A stretch of DNA of 10,486 nucleotides from Spirochaetaceae bacterium. Lineage in GTDB: Bacteria; Spirochaetota; Spirochaetia; Treponematales; Breznakiellaceae. The position numbers and the translations under genes were made by a program. The DNA lies in contig JAIRSQ010000093.1 in the NCBI GenBank assembly GCA_031255395.1, positions 1 through 10,486 on the forward strand, given 5' to 3'. Under the pieces are notes generated by a model, which saw nothing but the letters and a program-made list of their open reading frames with translations, made no database searches and was not told the origin of the DNA. Below are positions 5,461 through 10,486 of the stretch, piece after piece (the stretch's first letter is position 1; each line of letters starts with the position of its first letter).

Positions 5461-6822
5461 ATGTTCATCATCCCGATACTGGTCATAGTCATAGTTTTTA
5501 TTGCTGTCTGCTTTGCCTTTTCCATGTCTATGCTGAACGAAAGGAAAACAAAACGCCCCGTGTTTAAAAACGGCCGGAATTTGGCTTCGGCCGCTAAAGA
5601 AGCCGGAAGGCGGCTCGCAAAGAATCCTCGCGACGCGGGAGCCCTGATGTTCGTGGGCGACCAGCGTTTTAAGAACGGCGAATGGGAACAGGCCTTCGAC
5701 GTGTACGAGACGCTTGCCGAAATGCCCGCCGGCGGACAGGGGCCGGACGCCGCTCTCGTGAATCTGCGGGCAGCCGTTTGCGCTGTCAAAATGAATATGC
5801 TCGATACCGCCTTCAAATACATAGTCGTCGCGCGTTCACTCAAACCAAGCGATTTCGAGATCGCGTACCAAACGGGCAACATAGAATTCTTGCGGAAAAA
5901 CTATGAAAAAGCCGTAAAGTACCTTCAGCAGGCGCATTCGCTGAATATCGAATACGCGCCTCCGCTCAGCCTGCTTGGACGCGCCTACTTCAATCTTAAA
6001 CGGCCCCAGGAAGCGATCGTGTACCTGCGAAAATCGCTGGAATTCACGCCGAATGACAAAGAATCGCTGTTCATACTTGCCGAATGCTATTTTGAATCGG
6101 GGCAAAAGGAACAGGCGGGGCGTATATACTCGCACCTGCGCCCGGATCCAGACTGGGGAGCGGAGTCGTGCCTGCGATCCGGCCTCATCAACCTTGAATG
6201 CCGTCAGGAGGAACAGGCCGTAAAAGACTTCGAGATAGGGCTAAAACACGGAAGCGTCAAGCCTACCATTGCCGTAGAGTTGCATTATCAGCTTGGCGCT
6301 GCCTATCTTAACGCCAAAAGAATGCCGGAAGCGCTGTCCCATCTTAAAACAGTGCAGTCTTTGATACAGAATTATAAAAATACCAACGAACTTGTCGCCA
6401 AATATGACGCTCTAAGCTCTAATAAAAACCTTCAAATATACATCCTGGCCCCCTGCGCCGAATTTGTCGCCCTCTGCCGCAAGATAGCGCTGGGTTATTT
6501 CCCGAAAGCGGGCGTTAAAATCATCAAGATACAGGCAAACGGCAATGACTGGGCGGATATTACAGTGGAAGTGAGCACTGCGAAATGGTCGGACACGGTC
6601 ATGCTCCGTTTCATACGCAACCAAGGCGCGACCGGCGAAGCGGCGTTGCGCGACTTTCACTCCCGCATAAAGGACATCAAGGCAGGAAAAGGAATATGTC
6701 TAAGCGCCGGCGTGTTCAGCGAGGACGCAAAACGTTTCACGGCAGCGAGACTCATCGACCTTATCGACAGGGAGCAGCTTCTGCCTATACTCGAATCCGC
6801 CGACGCCCCGGCAAACGCCTGA
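5461..6822 (+). CDS. Membrane-anchored TPR protein with C-terminal Mrr-like (degenerate nuclease-fold) domain
   Basis: The 453-residue product starts with one hydrophobic segment (about 2-22), probably an uncleaved anchor with the rest in the cytoplasm because K/R residues follow it. Residues about 57-305 hold around seven TPR-like helical pairs; the clearest are 132-165 (N-Y-E-K-A-V-K-Y-L-Q-Q-A), 166-199 (R-P-Q-E-A-I-V-Y-L-R-K-S-L) and 272-305. TPR arrays are protein-binding scaffolds. Residues about 327-444 resemble the Mrr/PD-(D/E)XK domain: W-A-D-I near 364-367, an amphipathic A-L-R-D-F-H helix at 395-400, I-C-L-S-A-G-V-F-S-E-D-A-K at 412-424 and L-I-D-L-I-D-R-E-Q-L at 431-440. The expected catalytic Q/E-x-K strand reads R-F-I-R (383-386), so nuclease activity is doubtful. 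The start is chosen from the promoter and the anchor helix. It is a single gene, convergent with lon 25 nt away. Its role is unknown; the domain assignment is by eye. Confidence 0.85.
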   Translation: MFIIPILVIVIVFIAVCFAFSMSMLNERKTKRPVFKNGRNLASAAKEAGRRLAKNPRDAGALMFVGDQRFKNGEWEQAFDVYETLAEMPAGGQGPDAALVNLRAAVCAVKMNMLDTAFKYIVVARSLKPSDFEIAYQTGNIEFLRKNYEKAVKYLQQAHSLNIEYAPPLSLLGRAYFNLKRPQEAIVYLRKSLEFTPNDKESLFILAECYFESGQKEQAGRIYSHLRPDPDWGAESCLRSGLINLECRQEEQAVKDFEIGLKHGSVKPTIAVELHYQLGAAYLNAKRMPEALSHLKTVQSLIQNYKNTNELVAKYDALSSNKNLQIYILAPCAEFVALCRKIALGYFPKAGVKIIKIQANGNDWADITVEVSTAKWSDTVMLRFIRNQGATGEAALRDFHSRIKDIKAGKGICLSAGVFSEDAKRFTAARLIDLIDREQLLPILESADAPANA

Positions 6823-6847
6823 GGCGGAGGCGGAATTCGGACAGCCG

Positions 6848-9226
6848 TCAATCCGGCAACGCTATGCATAGTGCCTCTTCGAAGCGCGCTACCGGATGGA
6901 ATTCGATGCCTTTCTTAACGAGGTCCGGAATATCGTCCAGATCGCGCAGGTTTCTCTTTGGGATGATGATGTGTTTCGCCCGGTTGCGCTGGGCGGCGAC
7001 GGTTTTTTCTTTCAGTCCGCCGATAGGCAGCACGCTACCTGTAAGGCTTAGCTCGCCTGTCATGGCAATGTTGGGAGCGATAATCCTGCCGCTCAGCATC
7101 GAAAGCAGCGCCACGGCCATCGTGATGCCCGCCGAAGGGCCGTCTTTGGGCGTAGCGCCTTCGGGAATATGCAAATGGATGTGGTTGCGCTCGAACCAGT
7201 CCGGCGCTAGGCCGTACTTTTCAAGCGCAAGTTTGCGGGCATAGGTCATCGCTATCGTGGCGGACTCCTTCATCACGTCGCCCATCTTTCCCGTCAGCGT
7301 AAAGCCTTCTTTGCCCGGCGTCGCCGTCGCTTCGATTATCAGCGTGTCGCCGCCCATGCTCGTCCACGCCAGCCCTATCGCCGTTCCGGGGCGGTCGGCC
7401 TTCTTGTAAACGCCTTCGGGAAATATCGGCTTGCCCAGGTGCTTTTCAACAGCCTTCTTGTCTATCGCGAACTGGGCGGGCTTTGCGGGAGTTTCCCTGT
7501 CTTCGGCCTTTTTCTCTTCCGTTTCGACTATCTGCTTTGCCAGTTTGCGGTGAATTTTGTCCAGATTCTTTTCAAAGTTACGCACTCCGGCCTCGCGGGC
7601 ATAGCCGTTTGCGATGTGCAGCAGCGATTCCTTCGTGTATTTTACCTGATTCTTTTTCAGACCGTTCTTTGCGAGGCTTTTTGGCAACAGGTAATGCCGC
7701 GCTATTTCGAGTTTTTCCGTGTCGATGTAGCCAGGCAGATCGATTACTTCCATGCGGTCGATGAGCGGCGCGGGGATAGAATCGAGCGTGTTCGCGGTAA
7801 CGATGAAGAATATGCGCGAAATGTCGAACGGCAAGTCAAGATAATGGTCGCGAAAATTGATGTTCTGCTCCGGGTCAAGCGCTTCCAGCAGAGCGCTTGA
7901 GGGGTCGCCTTGGAAGCTGGCGCCCATCTTGTCGATCTCGTCGATCATGAAGACCGGGTCCTTCACCTTGCAGACTTTAAGCCCCTGGATGATTTTTCCA
8001 GGCATAGCGCCGATGTAGGTTCTGCGGTGTCCCTTGATTTCAGCCTCGTCCCTCATGCCGCCGACCGAAAAGCGGAAAAACCGCTTGCCAAGCGCGTGCG
8101 AAATTGACCGACCCACGGAAGTTTTGCCTACCCCAGGCGGCCCCACTAGGCAGATGATAGAACCTTTGTTGTCCCGCCTGAGTTTGCGCACGGCAAGGTA
8201 TTCCACTATACGGGTCTTTACGTCATTAAGCCCATAGTGCTCGCTTTCCAGAATCGCCGCCGCCTTGGACAGGTCAAAACTTTCGCTCGGCGGGTCGAGC
8301 CAAGGCATCGCGACGATCCAGTCGAGGTAGTTTCGGGTAACGATGAATTCGGCGGAATTGGGCTCCATCAGGTTAAATTTCTCCAGTTCCTGGTCAACCG
8401 TCTCTTTAATCTCGCCCTCAAACTTGAAAGAATCCAGTTTTTCTTTGATTCGTTTGTATTCCGAGCTTTTTGCGTCCGCCGCCTGCCCCAATTCAGTCTT
8501 GATCACCTTCAATTCTTCTTTTAGAAAGTACTCGCGCTGGGATTTTTCGATTTTTTCGTTGATTTCACGCTGAATTCGCTTCTGAATCCGCAAAAGCTCC
8601 TGTTCTTTTTTGATATAAACCAGCACCTGCTCCATCCGTTTGCGGACATTGGCCACTTCCAGTATCTTTTGCTGCTCATTTTTATCGATGTTGAGTATGC
8701 TGGTGATGAAATCGGCTATCTTTCCGGGATGGTCTATGTTCACCATGTTGAGTCTCATCTCCTCGGAAAAGAGCGGGTTATTTTCTGATATTTGCTTCAT
8801 CTCGCTTATCAGGGCGCGGGTGAGGGCTTTGACCTCGCTAGTGCCGTCCTCTTCGTCCTCAATATAGCTTACAGCCGCTATGATCGGGTTGGAGGGGCTT
8901 ATCGCCTTTTTTATCTTGAAACGCTTGATGGTCGAGATAAAAATATTCAACCCGCCGTCCGGCAGATTGATTTTTTTTACGATTTTAGCGACAGTCCCGA
9001 CTCTGTACAGGTCGTTAATATCGGGAGATTCCGCCTCGTGCTCAATCAGCGTGAGCCCTATGTACCCGTCGCCGGAAGCGGTCTCGTCAACTATCCGCAC
9101 GTCTGTCGGATTGCCAACCATAATCGGGGTAAAAATCCCCGGAAAAATAGGACGCCCCGTTAGCGCCACAATCGGCAGCTTGGGAGGCAGCGTCTGCTCT
9201 ATCGGTACTACACTTTGTTCAGCCAT
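6848..9226 (-). CDS. lon: ATP-dependent protease Lon (endopeptidase La)
   Basis: Lon is a cytoplasmic hexameric AAA+ protease that unfolds and degrades damaged and short-lived regulatory proteins. The 792-residue product is a complete LonA. It has an N-terminal substrate-binding domain (about 15-210), a charged coiled-coil stretch (about 195-250), and an AAA+ module with Walker A G-P-P-G-V-G-K-T at 362-369, Walker B V-F-M-I-D-E-I-D at 425-432, sensor-1 N479, R491 as the probable arginine finger and sensor-2 R549. The protease domain has the catalytic dyad S698 (in P-K-D-G-P-S-A-G) and K741 (in G-G-L-K-E-K). All key residues are present. AAAGGA lies 4 nt before the ATG. A 158-nt spacer separates it from the nucleotidyltransferase gene on the same strand, so it probably has its own promoter. 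No CIRCE element or convincing heat-shock promoter was seen there. Confidence 0.98.
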   Translation of the reverse strand: MAEQSVVPIEQTLPPKLPIVALTGRPIFPGIFTPIMVGNPTDVRIVDETASGDGYIGLTLIEHEAESPDINDLYRVGTVAKIVKKINLPDGGLNIFISTIKRFKIKKAISPSNPIIAAVSYIEDEEDGTSEVKALTRALISEMKQISENNPLFSEEMRLNMVNIDHPGKIADFITSILNIDKNEQQKILEVANVRKRMEQVLVYIKKEQELLRIQKRIQREINEKIEKSQREYFLKEELKVIKTELGQAADAKSSEYKRIKEKLDSFKFEGEIKETVDQELEKFNLMEPNSAEFIVTRNYLDWIVAMPWLDPPSESFDLSKAAAILESEHYGLNDVKTRIVEYLAVRKLRRDNKGSIICLVGPPGVGKTSVGRSISHALGKRFFRFSVGGMRDEAEIKGHRRTYIGAMPGKIIQGLKVCKVKDPVFMIDEIDKMGASFQGDPSSALLEALDPEQNINFRDHYLDLPFDISRIFFIVTANTLDSIPAPLIDRMEVIDLPGYIDTEKLEIARHYLLPKSLAKNGLKKNQVKYTKESLLHIANGYAREAGVRNFEKNLDKIHRKLAKQIVETEEKKAEDRETPAKPAQFAIDKKAVEKHLGKPIFPEGVYKKADRPGTAIGLAWTSMGGDTLIIEATATPGKEGFTLTGKMGDVMKESATIAMTYARKLALEKYGLAPDWFERNHIHLHIPEGATPKDGPSAGITMAVALLSMLSGRIIAPNIAMTGELSLTGSVLPIGGLKEKTVAAQRNRAKHIIIPKRNLRDLDDIPDLVKKGIEFHPVARFEEALCIALPD

Positions 9227-9384
9227 AATTTCCTTTCATGTTAATTTGCCAAAATTCTTCCGAAAAAACAAGGGCGGGCAGTGTCGCCTCGCCAAAAATG
9301 CATCATGCAGAGAGATCGCGCCGTTAGCGGGCGAATGCCGGAACAGCCTGCCCTCTGTGCCTAGCGGTCTTAAAACGGCTCATG
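9227..9384 (-). other. Spacer upstream of lon with an imperfect palindrome
   Basis: No gene is seen here. An 18-bp imperfect palindrome (9363-9380, symmetric at 14 of 18 positions, centred on TTAA) begins 4 nt past the nucleotidyltransferase stop. It could be an operator or a weak terminator stem, but no T-tract follows. TGCAT-G-ATGCA followed by five T lies near 9296-9311 on the minus strand, but its stem is too short to be a credible terminator. A clear promoter for lon was not recognised: TTGTTT occurs but has no good -10 partner. Confidence 0.3.
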
Positions 9385-10149
9385 TTACAGCAACGCGGAA
9401 AAATCGGATGCGGCTTTGTAAGCCTGTAAATCTTCGGCACTGTCTATCTCAAGCCAGCCGCCCTCAATGAATACCGCCTTCGGTCTTTTTATATTGTCCG
9501 CGATTGACTGCAAGAAACTTGTCATATACATATTATCAAAATTCTTGCCGTCATAAATTGATGTCCGGTCGAGATTCTGATAGTGTTCTATCACCATTTG
9601 CAGGAAATCTTTTTTTATTTTTATAAGGCCGATATACTGCCCCTGAATATCGTCGTAACATTTAGGCTTTTTTCCCAGTTCGTAAATAAAGCCTTCACCG
9701 TCAATCTTCATCGTTTCGGCATCCAGAAGCGGATTTTCCATCCGCATCGACCATAATTCGCGCCATTTCGTATCGACAACAACCGAAAAACAAGATGTAT
9801 CAGCTAGAAGTTTCTTTAGAACGTCAGGCGAATAAATAATATCCGCGTACGATATGATAATATCATCGTTTAGTTCAGGCAGGGCGCAAAACAGCGTGTA
9901 CACCATGTTTGTATTTTCATATTCTGTGTTTGCAAAAAATTTTATTTTTCTGCCCGGTAAATGTTTTTCAAGGACATCTTTTTTGTACCCGTCAACAATG
10001 ACAATATCATTGATCCCGCTGATTTCAGCCGTTTCTACGATGTAATTTATGATAGGTTTTCCGAGAAATGGAACCATGCATTTGGGCTGATTGTCAGTCA
10101 ACGGACGCAGCCGCGTTCCCTGCCCCGCGGCTAATACAATAAGTTTCAT
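9385..10149 (-). CDS. LicC-like nucleotidyltransferase (phosphocholine / aminoethylphosphonate cytidylyltransferase family)
   Basis: This cytoplasmic enzyme of 254 residues probably activates a small phosphorylated headgroup with CTP for attachment to a surface glycan. It has the Rossmann-like NTP-transferase core: L-A-A-G-Q-G-T-R-L-R-P-L-T at 6-18, Q-P-K-C-M-V-P with the nucleotide-contacting K23, N-T-N-M-V-Y-T-L at 79-86 (the form typical of LicC-type enzymes), a metal-binding D103 in S-Y-A-D-I-I-Y, G-Q-Y-I-G-L at 170-175, and a second likely metal ligand D236 in G-G-W-L-E-I-D-S-A-E-D-L. It lacks the C-terminal beta-helix of sugar-1-phosphate nucleotidyltransferases such as GlmU. Substrate is unresolved: phosphocholine, 2-aminoethylphosphonate or inositol phosphate are candidates. 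The gene overlaps the cysQ-like gene by 56 nt and is markedly AT-rich (20 of 60 G+C in 9481-9540). Confidence 0.85.
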   Translation of the reverse strand: MKLIVLAAGQGTRLRPLTDNQPKCMVPFLGKPIINYIVETAEISGINDIVIVDGYKKDVLEKHLPGRKIKFFANTEYENTNMVYTLFCALPELNDDIIISYADIIYSPDVLKKLLADTSCFSVVVDTKWRELWSMRMENPLLDAETMKIDGEGFIYELGKKPKCYDDIQGQYIGLIKIKKDFLQMVIEHYQNLDRTSIYDGKNFDNMYMTSFLQSIADNIKRPKAVFIEGGWLEIDSAEDLQAYKAASDFSALL

Positions 10150-10486
10150 AGTCTACCTCCAAATCGCCCCGCATGGCGATAAAAAAATTATTTCTTATAT
10201 CCGGTTTATTATACCGCAAAGGTTGTTTTGTGTTTAAATCAATAATTTTGCAGCCAGCCTCGCATAGCAGAGCCTGTCCCGCTGCCGTGTCCCATTCTTT
10301 TGTGCCGTTAAAACGCGGATAAATGTCAATTTCCCCTTCCGCTAGACGACAGTATTTCAGCGATGAACCCCAACGTTTTATATGCGTTATATTATTTTTC
10401 TCAAAAAATCCCTTTGTTTCCGCGCTTGAGTGAAATACGCTGTCAGAAGCTGTCAAATCTGTCCTCTGCGATGAATTATAAATTCT
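10094..10486 (-). CDS. cysQ: CysQ-like 3'(2'),5'-bisphosphate nucleotidase / inositol-monophosphatase family, C-terminal part (partial at right edge)
   Basis: The frame is open through the right edge, so the N-terminal half and most metal-binding motifs are outside the window; the TTG at 10456 is not taken as the start. The visible 130 residues carry the C-terminal half of a CysQ-type phosphatase: R-W-G-S-S-L-K-Y-C-R-L-A-E-G, then Y-P-R-F-N-G-T-K-E-W-D-T-A-A-G-Q-A-L-L-C-E-A-G, which includes the W-D-T-A-A metal-site motif. CysQ removes the 3'-phosphate from PAP (or PAPS), the by-product of sulfation, or acts on inositol phosphates in related members. Next to a nucleotidyltransferase it suggests glycan sulfation or headgroup synthesis. 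The last 18 or so residues (after M-R-G-D-L-E) come from the overlap with the next gene and look unlike a conserved CysQ end, so the stop may have been displaced. Confidence 0.8.
   Translation of the reverse strand, partial: RIYNSSQRTDLTASDSVFHSSAETKGFFEKNNITHIKRWGSSLKYCRLAEGEIDIYPRFNGTKEWDTAAGQALLCEAGCKIIDLNTKQPLRYNKPDIRNNFFIAMRGDLEVDYETYCISRGAGNAAASVD
10156..10160 (-). promoter_or_regulatory. Ribosome binding site of the nucleotidyltransferase, inside the cysQ-like frame
   Basis: On the minus strand GGAGG lies 6 nt before the ATG at 10149. It fixes the start and shows that the 56-nt overlap with the upstream gene is real rather than a mis-called start. Confidence 0.8.

Noticed and set aside
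6816..6826. Terminator between the TPR gene and lon (CGCC-TGA-GGCG)
   Set aside because: The stem is only 4 bp, overlaps the stop codon and has no T-tract.
6585..7244. Open frame spanning the TPR/lon junction on the plus strand
   Set aside because: The frame is out of register with the TPR gene and antisense to lon; its product is arginine-rich and without domain character, as expected of a shadow frame in GC-rich DNA.

Overview
The window reads as chromosomal DNA of a Treponema-like spirochaete, perhaps a gut (termite or rumen) relative. The clues are the Rpn-family nuclease tail at the left edge, an exported protein resembling a family I recall from treponemes (DUF6675), a membrane-anchored TPR protein, and a moderately GC-rich base composition with short spacers. 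This assignment is an inference from family memory; the window holds no rRNA or other phylogenetic marker that settles it.

Left part (1-3040, + strand). The C-terminal end of an Rpn/PD-(D/E)XK family protein is followed by a 133-nt spacer rich in small dyads. A tight three-gene operon, cbiD-cbiL-cbiF, follows. These are three S-adenosylmethionine-dependent methyltransferases of the anaerobic (early cobalt insertion) cobalamin pathway, acting at C1, C20 and C11 of the corrin ring. Their stop and start codons overlap or nearly touch. The other cbi genes are not here and must be elsewhere if the pathway is complete.

Middle (3037-5460). A minus-strand pair follows, converging on cbiF with overlapping stop codons. 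A WbaP-type polyprenyl-phosphate sugar-1-phosphate transferase, which would start surface glycan assembly on undecaprenyl phosphate, is followed 6 nt later by a small exported protein of unknown function. A 207-nt divergent spacer separates this pair from a plus-strand gene. It carries a plausible promoter in each direction and a short G-rich tract on the minus strand. The rightward promoter is near consensus and places +1 at the ATG, which predicts a leaderless mRNA.

Right part (5461-10486). A membrane-anchored TPR protein carries a C-terminal domain that looks like a catalytically degenerate Mrr-type nuclease fold. It converges with lon, the ATP-dependent protease, whose ATPase and Ser/Lys protease motifs are all intact. 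Upstream of lon on the same strand lies an AT-richer pair: a LicC-like nucleotidyltransferase and, running off the window, the C-terminal part of a CysQ/inositol-monophosphatase-family phosphatase. Their reading frames overlap by 56 nt. This end looks like the edge of a surface-polysaccharide or headgroup-activation cluster.

I saw no tRNA, rRNA, CRISPR array, insertion sequence or phage gene. I do not see a clearly new multi-gene system. The most noteworthy items are the TPR/Mrr-like fusion and its leaderless promoter, the structured cbiD leader, and the overlapping cysQ-nucleotidyltransferase pair.
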